The notes under the pieces: model-generated
What the model was told of the DNA's origin: nothing
The model's input: the letters and a program-made list of their open reading frames with translations, nothing else
The model's database searches: none
Shown: piece by piece, positions 25,983 through 34,840 of the stretch
Position numbering within the stretch: position 1 is the stretch's first letter
How the letters are laid out: the number at the start of each line of letters is the position of its first letter
Program-made: the position numbers and the translations under genes
Source of the DNA: Methylovirgula sp. 4M-Z18
Lineage (GTDB): Bacteria > Pseudomonadota > Alphaproteobacteria > Rhizobiales > Beijerinckiaceae
Reading direction: 5' to 3'
DNA: 64,000 nucleotides
Assembly (NCBI RefSeq): GCF_037890675.1
Contig: NZ_CP149574.1
Location: 248,001-312,000, forward strand

Positions 25983-26011
25983 CTTGAAACTGCGTCGCGC
26001 AGCCGCGATAT
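25983..26011 (+). promoter_or_regulatory. RpoH (sigma-32 type) promoter of htpG
   Basis: CTTGAA (25983-25988) is followed after exactly 17 bp by CGATAT (26006-26011). This fits the heat-shock sigma factor pattern of alphaproteobacteria (CTTGAA, about 17 bp, C-x-A-T-A-T). Transcription would start near 26018 and give an htpG leader of about 35 nt. Confidence 0.75.
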
Positions 26012-26052
26012 GACGGGTCGCATCCGATCTTTCGTCAAACGAGGCCCTTTTC

Positions 26053-27945
26053 GTGACCGACGCGACCATGACCGCCGCAAAATCCCATGCTTTTCAAGCC
26101 GATGTCGCCCGGCTGCTGCAATTGATGGTGCATTCCGTCTATTCCGACCGCGACATTTTCCTGCGTGAGCTCATCTCCAACAGCGCCGATGCCTGCGAGA
26201 AGCTGCGCTACGAAGCCCAGGCCAATCCGGGCCTTGCCGCCGAGGGGCCCTTCGTCATCACAGTCAGCCTCGACAAGGAGGCGCGGCTTCTCACCGTTAC
26301 CGACAACGGCATCGGCATGAGCCATGACGATCTCGTCATGGCGCTTGGCACCATCGCGAGTTCCGGCACCCGCGCCTTTCTCGATCGGCTCTCGGCCGAG
26401 GACGCCGCCAAGGGGGCTGAACTCATCGGCCAGTTTGGCATCGGCTTTTACTCGGCCTTCATGGTGGCGGATAAGGTTGTGGTCGAAACTCGCCGCGCCG
26501 GCTATACCGAGGCTTGGCGCTGGACCTCGGACGGCCAGGGCACCTATGAGACCGAAGCCTTGGCCCCGATCGAAGCGCTCGATCGCGGCACCAAGGTGAT
26601 CCTGCATCTCAATGCGCAGTCGGATGCCTATCTCGAACCCAATACGGTCGAGCGGATCGTGCGCGAGCATTCGGGCGCCATCGCCGTGCCGGTGGAACTC
26701 ATTGACGCGCCCGGCGCCGAACCGCGCCGCATCATCGACGGCGTCGCGCTCTGGACCAAACCGAAATCCGAAATCACGGCGGAAGAATATACCGAATTCT
26801 ATCGCGAGCTTGCGCGCCAGTTCGACGAGCCGGCGCTCACCGTCCATTGGCGCGCGGAAGGCCGGCATGAATATTCGGTGCTCGCCTTCATTCCGGGCTC
26901 TCGCCCGTTCGATCTGTTCGATCCGCAGCGCAAGGGCCGCGCCAAGCTCTATGTGCGGCGCGTCCTGATCAGCCAGGATGCCGATCTCTTGCCCGGCTGG
27001 CTGCGCTTCGTGCGCCTTGTCGCCGATTCCGCCGACCTGCCGCTCAATGTCTCGCGCGAAATGGTGCAGCAGAGCGCTGTGTTCAACGCGATCCGCACCG
27101 GCGTTACCAATCGCATGCTGCAGGAGCTCACCAAGCTGGCCGAGCACGAGCCGGAGAAATTCGCCGGCATCTGGGACAATTTCGGCGCTGTCCTGAAGGA
27201 AGGGCTCTATGAGGCCCCCGAGAAGCGCGACCAATTGTTCAAGCTCGCGCGTTTCACCACGACCGCCGGATCTGAGAAACGCACGCTCGACCAATATGTG
27301 AAGGACCTGCGCGAGAATCAGACCGCGATCTATTATCTGACCGGCGACGATGCGAAGCGCCTCGCCTCGAGCCCGCAATTGGAAGGCTTCCGCGCGCGCG
27401 GCATCGAGGTGCTGCTCCTGTCCGATCCGGTCGATTCCTTCTGGGTGACGACGGCGGCGGGCTTCGAGGGCAAGCCGTTCAAGTCGATCACCCAAGGCGC
27501 GGCCGACATCAAGAACGTGCCGCTGAAGGAGGGCGAAAAGGCGCCCGAAAGCTCTGGCTCCGAGGCGGATGTCGGTAAATTGCTCGGCTTCGTCAAGGAG
27601 ACGCTGGGCGATGCGGTCTCGGACGTGCGCATTTCCGACCGCCTGTCGGAAAGCCCGGTCTGCCTGGTCGCCGGCGAGCAAGGCTACGACCGCCAGCTCG
27701 AGCGCATTCTGGCGAGCAGCCAGGACAAGATTTTCGCCGCTAAGCCAGTGCTCGAAATCAATCCGACCCATGCGCTGATCGCGCAATTGTCGAAGCGTCT
27801 TGGCGAGGGCGCGGATCAGGAGTTTATCAGCGATGCCGCCTGGCTGCTGATGGACGAGGCGCGCATTCTCGACGGCGACCAGCCGGCGGATGCCGCAGCC
27901 TTCGCCACGCGCCTGACGCGCGTGATGGCCAAGGCATTCGGTTAA
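26053..27945 (+). CDS. htpG: Molecular chaperone HtpG (Hsp90)
   Basis: The 630-residue ATP-dependent chaperone has the GHKL ATPase domain (about residues 10-225) with DIFLRELISNSADACEKLRY, TDNGIGM and IGQFGIGFYSAF, then the middle domain (SREMVQQSAVFNAIR) and the C-terminal dimerisation domain. The length matches the family. The start is GTG 26053, with GAGG 8 nt upstream; ATG 26068 lacks a ribosome site. The heat-shock promoter upstream indicates RpoH control. Confidence 0.97.
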   Translation: MTDATMTAAKSHAFQADVARLLQLMVHSVYSDRDIFLRELISNSADACEKLRYEAQANPGLAAEGPFVITVSLDKEARLLTVTDNGIGMSHDDLVMALGTIASSGTRAFLDRLSAEDAAKGAELIGQFGIGFYSAFMVADKVVVETRRAGYTEAWRWTSDGQGTYETEALAPIEALDRGTKVILHLNAQSDAYLEPNTVERIVREHSGAIAVPVELIDAPGAEPRRIIDGVALWTKPKSEITAEEYTEFYRELARQFDEPALTVHWRAEGRHEYSVLAFIPGSRPFDLFDPQRKGRAKLYVRRVLISQDADLLPGWLRFVRLVADSADLPLNVSREMVQQSAVFNAIRTGVTNRMLQELTKLAEHEPEKFAGIWDNFGAVLKEGLYEAPEKRDQLFKLARFTTTAGSEKRTLDQYVKDLRENQTAIYYLTGDDAKRLASSPQLEGFRARGIEVLLLSDPVDSFWVTTAAGFEGKPFKSITQGAADIKNVPLKEGEKAPESSGSEADVGKLLGFVKETLGDAVSDVRISDRLSESPVCLVAGEQGYDRQLERILASSQDKIFAAKPVLEINPTHALIAQLSKRLGEGADQEFISDAAWLLMDEARILDGDQPADAAAFATRLTRVMAKAFG

Positions 27946-28013
27946 GAAAAACGCATCCGCCGGTCGCATGATCGGCGGATGCGAGCATTGCGGTTTCGGA
28001 GCTTCGTTTCGAC

Positions 28014-28517
28014 ATGTCCTTTCGCGCGACAGCGATCCAGCACGACGACAAACCGGCGTTTTATCGCGACCTCGCCGGGCAAGCGCGCGGGCTGCTGCAC
28101 GGGGAGCGGGACGCCATCGCCAATGCCGCCAATATGTCGGCGCTGATTTGGCAGATGGTGCCGGATTTGAACTGGGCGGGATTCTATTTTCTGCACACGG
28201 AGCAGGAATTGGTGCTCGGCCCGTTCCAGGGCAAACCGGCCTGCGTGCGCATCGCGATCGGCCGCGGCGTGTGCGGCACGGCCGTTGCGCGTGGAGAAAC
28301 GATGCTGGTCGAGGATGTCCACGCGTTTCCGGGCCATATCGCCTGCGATGATGCGTCCCGCTCCGAACTCGTCGTACCGCTCAAGCACGAGGGCCGCATC
28401 CTGGGCGTGATCGATCTCGATAGCCCGCTGCCGGGCCGCTTCGATCGCGAGGATCAGGCCGGGATCGAGGCTTTGGCCGAAATCTATGTGGCGGCGACCT
28501 ATGGTGCCGCGGATTGA
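28014..28517 (+). CDS. msrC: Free methionine-(R)-sulfoxide reductase (GAF domain)
   Basis: The 167-residue GAF-domain protein carries the three catalytic cysteines of fRMsr at Cys77, Cys87 and Cys111 (KPACVRIAIGRGVCGTAV and GHIACD), with the spacing of the E. coli enzyme. It reduces free methionine-R-sulfoxide in the cytosol with thioredoxin. It lies 68 bp after htpG on the same strand and could share its transcript, which would link it to stress repair. It is convergent with the HNH gene, 6 bp away. Confidence 0.92.
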   Translation: MSFRATAIQHDDKPAFYRDLAGQARGLLHGERDAIANAANMSALIWQMVPDLNWAGFYFLHTEQELVLGPFQGKPACVRIAIGRGVCGTAVARGETMLVEDVHAFPGHIACDDASRSELVVPLKHEGRILGVIDLDSPLPGRFDREDQAGIEALAEIYVAATYGAAD

Positions 28518-28523
28518 GCCACC

Positions 28524-29093
28524 CTACGGCTCCAGTTCCGAATCCCAGTAGAGATAGTCGAGCCAGCTGTCGTGCAGGTAATTCGGCGGGAAGGAGCGTC
28601 CGTTCTGGTGCAGGTCGTTGACGCTGGGCTGGTAGGGCCTGATGGCCGGCCACATTTTCGCTTGGGCGGGCAATAAATCGCTTTTTCTCAAATTGCAGGG
28701 GGAGCAGGCGGCGACCACATTCTCCCAGGTGGTGAGCCCGCCTTTGGACCGCGGGATGACGTGATCGAAGGTGAGATCGTGTTTGGCGCCGCAATATTGG
28801 CAGGAGAAGCGGTCGCGCAGGAAGACGTTGAAACGGGTGAAGGCGGGAAATCGGGACGGTTTGACGTAAGTTTTTAGGGAGACCACCGAGGGCAGGCGCA
28901 TTTCGAATGTGGGACTATGCACCCGCCTGTCGTATTCTGAGACGATGTTCACCCTATCCATGAACACCGCTTTGATCGCGTCCTGCCAAGACCAGAGCGA
29001 CAGCGGGTAGTAGCTCAGCGGCCTGAAGTCGGCGTTGAGCACGAGGGCCGGACAAGCTTCCGGCGGTACCATGGGTTGGACATGCACCGTCAC
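28524..29093 (-). CDS. HNH endonuclease family protein
   Basis: The 189-residue protein has a treble-clef HNH core: Cys98-x-x-Cys101, LTFDHVIPRSKGG with His111, Asn125, and Cys130-x-x-Cys133. The N-terminal 90 residues (NADFRPLSYYPLSLWSWQDA) are those of a chromosomal HNH family found in most alphaproteobacteria. Metal-dependent DNA cleavage is expected from the fold, but the cellular role is unknown. No restriction or phage genes lie nearby. Confidence 0.88.
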   Translation of the reverse strand: MTVHVQPMVPPEACPALVLNADFRPLSYYPLSLWSWQDAIKAVFMDRVNIVSEYDRRVHSPTFEMRLPSVVSLKTYVKPSRFPAFTRFNVFLRDRFSCQYCGAKHDLTFDHVIPRSKGGLTTWENVVAACSPCNLRKSDLLPAQAKMWPAIRPYQPSVNDLHQNGRSFPPNYLHDSWLDYLYWDSELEP

Positions 29094-29273
29094 AACAATC
29101 GCTTCCCCAAGGCCGCGAAGTGATTCGCAGCATCACCTTTACCTGCTGCGCATAATGTATAGGGAGGATGACGGCTTTGTGAAGGCGGCGGCTCGGCATT
29201 TTGCAAATTGTGCAAGACGTGTGAGATATTTAGCACCGTTGCCGGAGCAAAAAGCCGCGTTACGGAGATCTGT

Positions 29274-29636
29274 ATGCACAAATTCGACTTGAGGGAAAAA
29301 TTCGCTTCTTTTTCAGAGCATTGGCGCCCCAAAGTGGTGGCCGGACTGAACGGCCAGGAGCTGAAGCTTGTCAAAGTGCAAGGCGTCTTTCCGTGGCATC
29401 ACCATGACGATGTTGACGAATTGTTCCTGGTCTGGCGCGGCCGCTTCCGGGTCGAATTTCGCGACCATGTCGCCGAATTGGGCCCGGGCGAGGGGATCGT
29501 CGTGCCGCGCGGGGTCGAACACCGCACCGCGGCGGATGAGGAAGCCGAGGTGCTCATTCTGGAGCCGGCGGGCGTGCGGAACACGGGCAATGTGGTGGAT
29601 GAGCATTTCACCGCGCCGCAGGGCGTGCGGATTTAG
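29274..29636 (+). CDS. Cupin-domain protein
   Basis: The 120-residue protein is a single small cupin: motif 1 FPWHHHDDVDELFLVWRGRF supplies His-His and Glu metal ligands, and motif 2 ELGPGEGIVVPRGVEHRTAA supplies the last His. It is probably a metal-binding mannose-6-P isomerase-like or regulatory cupin, with substrate unknown. ATG 29274 is preferred over an earlier in-frame start at 29208 because the cupin homology begins here. The gap before it (29094-29273) is shared with the divergent HNH gene. Confidence 0.82.
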   Translation: MHKFDLREKFASFSEHWRPKVVAGLNGQELKLVKVQGVFPWHHHDDVDELFLVWRGRFRVEFRDHVAELGPGEGIVVPRGVEHRTAADEEAEVLILEPAGVRNTGNVVDEHFTAPQGVRI

Positions 29637-29748
29637 ACGGTGCGGCGAAGGCGCAACGAAGAGACATCAGCGCCCGTCAATGCACAGCCACCGTCCAGAA
29701 ATAGTAGGCAAGCTGGATGGCGAGCGCATAGCTATATCGACACAGAGA

Positions 29749-29784
29749 TTGCTTTCATCAATATATCTGTTATTCTGGATATAT
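29749..29784 (+). promoter_or_regulatory. ars promoter with ArsR-type operator
   Basis: TTGCTT (29749-29754) and TATTCT (29771-29776) are spaced by 16 bp, placing the transcription start at about 29783, the A of the arsR ATG. An inverted repeat, ATATATC-N10-GATATAT (29761-29784), covers the spacer, the -10 and the start codon, where a repressor would exclude RNA polymerase. The layout suggests an autoregulated, leaderless arsR message. Confidence 0.65.
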
Positions 29785-30139
29785 GGATTCATCTGAAGCA
29801 ATTGCCGCTCTTTCAGCGCTCGCGCAGCCAACCCGGCTGGAGACGTTTCGAGAATTGGTGCGCCGGGAGCCGGAGGGGGTGCCTGCTGGGGAACTCGCAC
29901 GCCTCATGGCCGTTCCGCAAAACACCATGTCGACGCATCTTGCCGTTCTGACTCGGGCCGGTCTCGTGTCCGGCGAACGGCAGAGCCGCTCGATTATCTA
30001 CCGAGCCGATCTTGCCCGCTTCCGCGAGGTCATGGTGTTCCTCGTGAATGATTGCTGTCACGGCCGCCCGGATCTATGTGCTCCGCTGATTGCCGACCTC
30101 GTTCCCTGTTGCCCGCCACAAGGAGCCGCTCATGACTGA
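29783..30139 (+). CDS. arsR: ArsR-family arsenic-responsive repressor
   Basis: The 118-residue winged-helix protein has LARLMAVPQNTMSTHLAVLTRAGLV as its DNA-recognition region and RQSRSIIYRADL as the wing. Cysteines cluster at the C-terminus (NDCCHGRPDLC and VPCCPP) and probably bind As(III), causing release from DNA. This placing differs from the N-terminal CVC site of the E. coli type. It is the first gene of the ars operon and its stop overlaps the arsC start by 8 bp. Confidence 0.92.
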   Translation: MDSSEAIAALSALAQPTRLETFRELVRREPEGVPAGELARLMAVPQNTMSTHLAVLTRAGLVSGERQSRSIIYRADLARFREVMVFLVNDCCHGRPDLCAPLIADLVPCCPPQGAAHD

Positions 30140-30659
30140 TAAAGCTTACAATGTCTTGTTTCTTTGTACCGGCAATTCGGCACGCTCCATCCTCGCGGAA
30201 TCCATCCTGCGCAAGGATGGTGCGGGGCGGTTCAACGCCTTCTCGGCCGGAAGCGTGCCCAAGGGCGGCGTCAATCCTTTGGCTCTCAAAGTCTTGCGCG
30301 CATACGACTATCCGGTGGATGGCTTTCGCTCCAAAAGTTGGGACGAATTTGCGCAAGCCGGCGCGCCCTCGATGGATTTCGTCTTCACGGTCTGCGACGA
30401 TGCCGCCGGCGAAGCTTGCCCTGTCTGGCCCGGACAACCCATGACTGCCCATTGGGGCATCGAGGATCCGGCCGCCGTCAACGGCACCGATATCGAAAAG
30501 GAAGCCGAGTTCAACGCCGCCTTCCGCTACCTTAAGAATCGCATTTCGATTTTCCTTAGTTTGCCGATCGAGAGCATCGATAAACTGTCGCTCGGCAGGC
30601 GGCTGATCGAGATCGGTCGCTCGAAAGGGTCCACTTCAGTTGCAGCAAAGGCGGGCTAA
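30132..30659 (+). CDS. arsC: Arsenate reductase, LMW-phosphatase (thioredoxin) type
   Basis: The 175-residue enzyme starts AYNVLFLCTGNSARSILAES, with the P-loop Cys12-x5-Arg18 of low-molecular-weight tyrosine phosphatases. Family members reduce As(V) to As(III) through a Cys relay served by thioredoxin or glutaredoxin. ATG 30132 is chosen over an upstream start because it gives the right N-terminus and overlaps arsR. It is one of two unrelated arsenate reductases in the same operon. Confidence 0.9.
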   Translation: MTDKAYNVLFLCTGNSARSILAESILRKDGAGRFNAFSAGSVPKGGVNPLALKVLRAYDYPVDGFRSKSWDEFAQAGAPSMDFVFTVCDDAAGEACPVWPGQPMTAHWGIEDPAAVNGTDIEKEAEFNAAFRYLKNRISIFLSLPIESIDKLSLGRRLIEIGRSKGSTSVAAKAG

Positions 30660-30664
30660 GCAGC

Positions 30665-31360
30665 ATGTTCAGCCTTCCTCAACGCCTTGCCGCCGAAGCG
30701 CTCGGCACCGGGCTACTCGTCGCAACCGTGGTCGGTTCCGGCATCATGGCGTCGTCGTTGACGCAGGACACGGCGCTGGCGCTGCTCGGCAACACGCTTC
30801 CGACCGGGGCCATCCTTGTCGTTTTGATCACCATTCTCGCGCCGATATCGGGCGCGCACTTTAATCCGGCCGTCTCGCTTGTCTTTGCGTTCAGGCGCGA
30901 GCTTTCGGCGCAAGAGGCGATCATGTACGCCTTGGCTCAGATCGTCGGCGGCATTGTCGGCACAATTGCCGCGCACGTCATGTTTGCGCTGCCGCTTCTC
31001 GATGCCTCGACGAAAATCCGAACCGGCGGCGCGCAATGGTTCGCCGAATGGGTCGCGACTTTTGGTTTGGTTTTTACGATTCTCGCCGCCCTCCGTTTTG
31101 CGCGAGCGTCCGTGCCATGGTTGGTTGGGCTCTACATCACTGCCGCATATTGGTTCACGGCCTCGACGTCTTTTGCCAACCCGGCAGTCGCCATCGCACG
31201 TGCCTTTACCAATACTTTTGCCGGCATCCGGCCCGCCGATCTGCCGGGCTTCATCGCCGCGCAATTGCTCGGGGCTCTCTGCGCACTCGCTTTTGCCGGA
31301 TGGCTCTTACGCGAGCAATCTGACGCCACCCAGCCGCTTAACGCCGAGGCCAAGCCATGA
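30665..31360 (+). CDS. aqpS: Aquaglyceroporin (AqpS type) in ars operon
   Basis: The 231-residue, six-helix MIP channel has both pore loops: HFNPAVS (NPA at 67-69) and FANPAVAIARAF (NPA at 172-174). In rhizobial ars operons AqpS takes the place of an ArsB/Acr3 pump: arsenite made inside by arsenate reductase flows out down its gradient. It lies 5 bp after arsC and overlaps the second arsC by 4 bp, so the same function is likely here. Confidence 0.92.
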   Translation: MFSLPQRLAAEALGTGLLVATVVGSGIMASSLTQDTALALLGNTLPTGAILVVLITILAPISGAHFNPAVSLVFAFRRELSAQEAIMYALAQIVGGIVGTIAAHVMFALPLLDASTKIRTGGAQWFAEWVATFGLVFTILAALRFARASVPWLVGLYITAAYWFTASTSFANPAVAIARAFTNTFAGIRPADLPGFIAAQLLGALCALAFAGWLLREQSDATQPLNAEAKP

Positions 31361-31776
31361 CGATCACTATCTATCACAATCCCGCCTGCGGCACGTCGCG
31401 CAACACATTGGCGATGATCCGCCAAGCCGGCGAAGACCCGGTGGTCATCGAATATTTGCAGAATCCGCCGACCCGTGCGCGCCTCAAGGACTTGATCGCC
31501 GCCATGGGCATTCCCGTGCGGGCGCTGCTGCGCGAGAAGGGCACGCCCTATGCGGAGCTTGGCCTTGCCGACCCGAAATGGTCGGATGACGAGTTGCTGG
31601 ATTTCATGATGGCGCATCCGATCCTGATCAACCGGCCAATCGTCGTGACGGCGAAAGGCGTGCGGCTCTGCCGGCCCTCGGAAGCGGTGCTCGACATCCT
31701 GCCCAATCCCCATATCGGCCGATTCGTGAAGGAAGATGGCGAGGTCGTCGAGGCGCCGCCGCGAAATGAATCGTGA
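31357..31776 (+). CDS. arsC: Arsenate reductase, glutaredoxin-linked ArsC type
   Basis: The 139-residue protein has the ArsC/Spx thioredoxin-like fold with IYHNPACGTSRNTLAMIR (catalytic Cys11) and the conserved NRPIVVTAKGVRLCRPSE, whose Arg residues bind arsenate. It uses glutathione and glutaredoxin. The overlap with aqpS shows it belongs to the operon, giving two arsenate reductases of different ancestry with different electron donors. Confidence 0.93.
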   Translation: MTITIYHNPACGTSRNTLAMIRQAGEDPVVIEYLQNPPTRARLKDLIAAMGIPVRALLREKGTPYAELGLADPKWSDDELLDFMMAHPILINRPIVVTAKGVRLCRPSEAVLDILPNPHIGRFVKEDGEVVEAPPRNES

Positions 31777-32011
31777 GGCGGATGATAGGGCCGGTTGCGG
31801 AAAAATCTGGACAAAGTTCTCTATCTGTTCTATTCAGAGATAAGGGTTCAACCCCATGGTCCGCTCCATCTGATTGGCGCGCAGCAGCTGCGGCTGCGGC
31901 GGCGGTAGGAAGGTAATCGTGCGGGCTTTGCTATCCGGGCGCTGGAGGCGGCGGGTCGAAAATTTTTTGGGAACAAACTAATAGAGCGATTATTATATTA
32001 ATATCAATATG
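31777..32011. other. Intergenic region after ars operon
   Basis: This 235-bp gap separates the convergent second arsC and hbd genes. A minus-strand open frame of about 45 codons (roughly 31848-31985, ending MERTMGLNPYL) has no start codon and may be the worn tail of a lost gene. A markedly AT-rich stretch follows at 31978-32010. No terminator hairpin with a T run is seen. Confidence 0.4.
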
Positions 32012-32893
32012 TTAGCGGGTCGGAACGGGGTGCTCGCCACGATAATCGTAAAAACCGCGGTTGGTTTTGCGTCCCAGCCAGCCGGCTTCGACATATTTCA
32101 CCAGCAGCGGACAGGGCCGATACTTGGAATCGGCGAGGCCTTCGTGCAGCACCTGCATGACCGAGAGGCAGGTGTCGAGGCCGATGAAATCGGCGAGCTG
32201 CAGCGGCCCCATCGGATGATTGGCGCCGAGCTTCATGGCCGTATCAATGGAATCGACCGAACCGACACCTTCGTAGAGCGTATAGATCGCCTCGTTGATC
32301 ATCGGCATCAGCACGCGGTTGACGATGAAGGCCGGGAAATCCTCGGAGACCGTGACGGTCTTGCCGAGCTTGGCGACGAAGGCCTTGGCGGCGTCGAAGG
32401 TTTCATCCTCGGTCGCAATGCCGCGGATGAGCTCGACCAATTGCATGCGTGGCACCGGATTCATGAAATGAATGCCGATGAAATGCTCCGGCCGGTCCGA
32501 AACCGACGCAAGCCGGGTGATCGAAATCGAGGAGGTGTTGGACGCGAGCACCGCGGTCGGCTTCAAATTGGGGCACAGAGCCTGGAAGATCTTGCGCTTG
32601 GCCCCTTCGTTCTCGGTCGCGGCCTCGATGATGAGGTCGGCATCGCCGAAATCGGCAAAGCCCGCCGCCGGCTGGATGCGGGCCAGCGCATCCTTGCGAT
32701 GGTCTTCAGTCATCTGGCCGCGCGCGACCATGCGCGCCATGTGGCCGTTGATCGTCGCAAGCCCGGCGTTGATCTTTTCCTCGGTGAGATCGTTCAGCAG
32801 CACCTCGAAGCCGGCCGCCGCGCAGACTTGCGCGATGCCGTTGCCCATTTGCCCCGCACCGATCACCCCAATTTTGCGAATCTCGCCGATCAT
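32012..32893 (-). CDS. hbd: 3-hydroxybutyryl-CoA dehydrogenase
   Basis: The 293-residue enzyme has the NAD motif [41 protein letters not shown], and the C-terminal [19 protein letters not shown]. It interconverts acetoacetyl-CoA and 3-hydroxybutyryl-CoA in butyrate, PHB or fatty-acid metabolism. ATG 32893 is preferred to an upstream TTG (32911), since GGCAGG precedes it. It lies downstream of etfBA on the same strand, behind a hairpin. Confidence 0.93.
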   Translation of the reverse strand: MIGEIRKIGVIGAGQMGNGIAQVCAAAGFEVLLNDLTEEKINAGLATINGHMARMVARGQMTEDHRKDALARIQPAAGFADFGDADLIIEAATENEGAKRKIFQALCPNLKPTAVLASNTSSISITRLASVSDRPEHFIGIHFMNPVPRMQLVELIRGIATEDETFDAAKAFVAKLGKTVTVSEDFPAFIVNRVLMPMINEAIYTLYEGVGSVDSIDTAMKLGANHPMGPLQLADFIGLDTCLSVMQVLHEGLADSKYRPCPLLVKYVEAGWLGRKTNRGFYDYRGEHPVPTR

Positions 32894-32977
32894 GGAAACC
32901 TGCCAACCCAACTTTTTTTAATACAAGAATAGGGCCGCGATCATACGGCATGTTCGCAGCCCGTAAAGCCTTAACTT

Positions 32978-33011
32978 GAATGGACCGTGACATCCCGGCC
33001 GCGGTCCATTC
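32978..33011 (-). terminator. Hairpin between etfA and hbd
   Basis: GAATGGACCG (32978-32987) and CGGTCCATTC (33002-33011) pair over 10 bp with a 14-nt loop, 12 bp beyond the etfA stop on the minus strand. There is no long T run. It probably ends or stabilises the etfBA message and separates it from hbd. Confidence 0.55.
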
Positions 33012-33022
33012 ATCTTCTTGGT

Positions 33023-33967
33023 TTAGCCTTTGCTCAGGACCTCGTTCAGCTCCGGCAAGGCCTGGAAGAGGTCCGCGACGAGGCCATAATCGGCGACCTG
33101 GAAGATCGGCGCTTCCTCGTCCTTGTTGATCGCGACGATCACCTTGGAATCCTTCATGCCGGCGAGGTGCTGGATGGCGCCGGAAATGCCGACCGCGATA
33201 TAGAGATCGGGCGCGACCACCTTGCCGGTCTGGCCGACCTGCCAGTCGTTCGGGGCATAGCCCGCGTCCACCGCGGCGCGCGACGCGCCCATGGCGGCGC
33301 CGAGCTTATCGGCGACCGGCTCGATATAGGTCTTGAAATTCTCGGCGTTCTGCATGGCGCGGCCGCCGGAAATGATGATCTTGGCCGAGGTCAGTTCGGG
33401 ACGGTCAGACTTGGCCACCGCCTCGCTCTTGAACTCCGAAATGCCCGGATTCGCTGCCGCCGCAACCGATTCGACAGCAGCCGAGCCGCCTTCGGCCGTC
33501 GAAGGGAAGGCGGCGGTGCGCACGGTGATGACCTTCTTGGCGTCGGTCGCCTGCACGGTCTGGATCGCATTGCCGGCGTAAATCGGCCGCTCGAACGTGT
33601 CGGCGCTCTCGACCTTGGTGATTTCCGACACCTGCATCACGTCGAGCAAGGCAGCGACGCGCGGCATGATGTTCTTGGCCGAAACGGTAGCCGGCGCAAT
33701 GATCGCGTCATAGGCGGGCGCGAGGCTGACGATCAGCGCCGCGACCGGCTCGGCCAGGTCATGCGCGTAGGCGGCGTCATCGGCGGCGAGCACCTTTTCG
33801 ACGCCGGCGAGCTTGCCGGCGGCTGCGGCGATGTCGCCGATCGTCTGGCCGACGACCAGGATATGCACCGGCGCGCCGAGTTGGGCGGCGGCGGTCAAAG
33901 CCTTGGCGGTCGCATCATTGAGATGGCCGTTGGCGTGTTCCGCGAGGAGGAGGGTCGCCATATTCAA
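33023..33967 (-). CDS. etfA: Electron transfer flavoprotein alpha subunit
   Basis: The 314-residue protein has an N-terminal ETF domain ([20 protein letters not shown]) and the C-terminal FAD domain with [16 protein letters not shown] and the signature [20 protein letters not shown], where FAD binds. With EtfB it carries electrons from acyl-CoA dehydrogenases, including those at 15490 and 50718 here, to ETF:ubiquinone oxidoreductase. Its start overlaps the etfB stop by 4 bp. Confidence 0.96.
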   Translation of the reverse strand: MNMATLLLAEHANGHLNDATAKALTAAAQLGAPVHILVVGQTIGDIAAAAGKLAGVEKVLAADDAAYAHDLAEPVAALIVSLAPAYDAIIAPATVSAKNIMPRVAALLDVMQVSEITKVESADTFERPIYAGNAIQTVQATDAKKVITVRTAAFPSTAEGGSAAVESVAAAANPGISEFKSEAVAKSDRPELTSAKIIISGGRAMQNAENFKTYIEPVADKLGAAMGASRAAVDAGYAPNDWQVGQTGKVVAPDLYIAVGISGAIQHLAGMKDSKVIVAINKDEEAPIFQVADYGLVADLFQALPELNEVLSKG

Positions 33968-34710
33968 ATCACTCCCGCTTCTTTGAGGCTTGCAACGAGT
34001 TCGCTGACCGAGCCGACTTTCTTGCCGGCCTTGCGGGTCGCGGGTTCGGTGGTCTTCAGCACTTTCAGGCGCGGCGTGACATCGACGTCGTAATCCGCCG
34101 GGGTTTTCTCATCGATCGGCTTCTTCTTCGCCTTCATGATATTGGGCAGCGAGGCATAGCGCGGCTCGTTCAGGCGCAGGTCGGTCGTGACGATCGCGGG
34201 GCCCTTCAGCGCCACGGTCTGAGAACCACCGTCGACCTCGCGGGTCACTTCCACACTGCTCCCCTCGATCACGACCTTGGAGGCGAAGGTGCCCTGCGGC
34301 CAGCCGAGCAGAGCCGCCAGCATCTGGCCGGTCTGGTTGGAATCGTCGTCGATCGCCTGTTTGCCGAGGATGATCAGGCCCGGGCCTTCGGCTTCCGCGA
34401 CGCCCTTGAGGATCTTGGCGACGGCGAGCGGCTCGACCGCCGCGTCGGTCTTGACCAGAATGCCGCGGTCGGCGCCCATGGCGAGGCCGGTGCGCAGCGT
34501 CTCGGAGGCTTGCGCCGGACCGATCGACACGACGACGACTTCCGTTGCCTTGCCTGCTTCCTTCTGACGCAGCGCCTCTTCGACGGCGATTTCGTCGAAC
34601 GGATTCATCGACATTTTGACATTGGCGAGTTCGACGCCGGAGCCGTCGGGCTTCACCCGGATTTTCACATTGTAATCGACGACCCGTTTTACGGGCACCA
34701 GAATCTTCAT
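33964..34710 (-). CDS. etfB: Electron transfer flavoprotein beta subunit
   Basis: The 248-residue protein starts [19 protein letters not shown] and contains the AMP-binding stretch [20 protein letters not shown] and the recognition-loop region [24 protein letters not shown] (kept as family features). It forms the soluble ETF dimer with EtfA. ATG 34710 is chosen because homology begins here and GGAG lies about 9 nt upstream; the frame is open further, to 34776. Confidence 0.96.
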   Translation of the reverse strand: MKILVPVKRVVDYNVKIRVKPDGSGVELANVKMSMNPFDEIAVEEALRQKEAGKATEVVVVSIGPAQASETLRTGLAMGADRGILVKTDAAVEPLAVAKILKGVAEAEGPGLIILGKQAIDDDSNQTGQMLAALLGWPQGTFASKVVIEGSSVEVTREVDGGSQTVALKGPAIVTTDLRLNEPRYASLPNIMKAKKKPIDEKTPADYDVDVTPRLKVLKTTEPATRKAGKKVGSVSELVASLKEAGVI

Positions 34711-34840
34711 TGCGGGCGCTCCCTGTCGCGCTGAAACCTTAAAACCGGAGAATCCGTAATGGGGCCTTGCGCGCAAGTCAACGGAGCGCGCCGCATGGAT
34801 CAGCCCTGCGGTTCACGCAAAAAACCGATGCGCTCGGGCC

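Noticed and set aside
28524-29093. The HNH protein as part of a phage or defence island
   Set aside because: Neighbours are housekeeping genes, and the family is a universal chromosomal one in alphaproteobacteria.
31840-31860. A GGGTTCAACCCC stretch resembling a tRNA T-arm
   Set aside because: No acceptor stem, D-arm or anticodon arm can be built around it, so it is not a tRNA.
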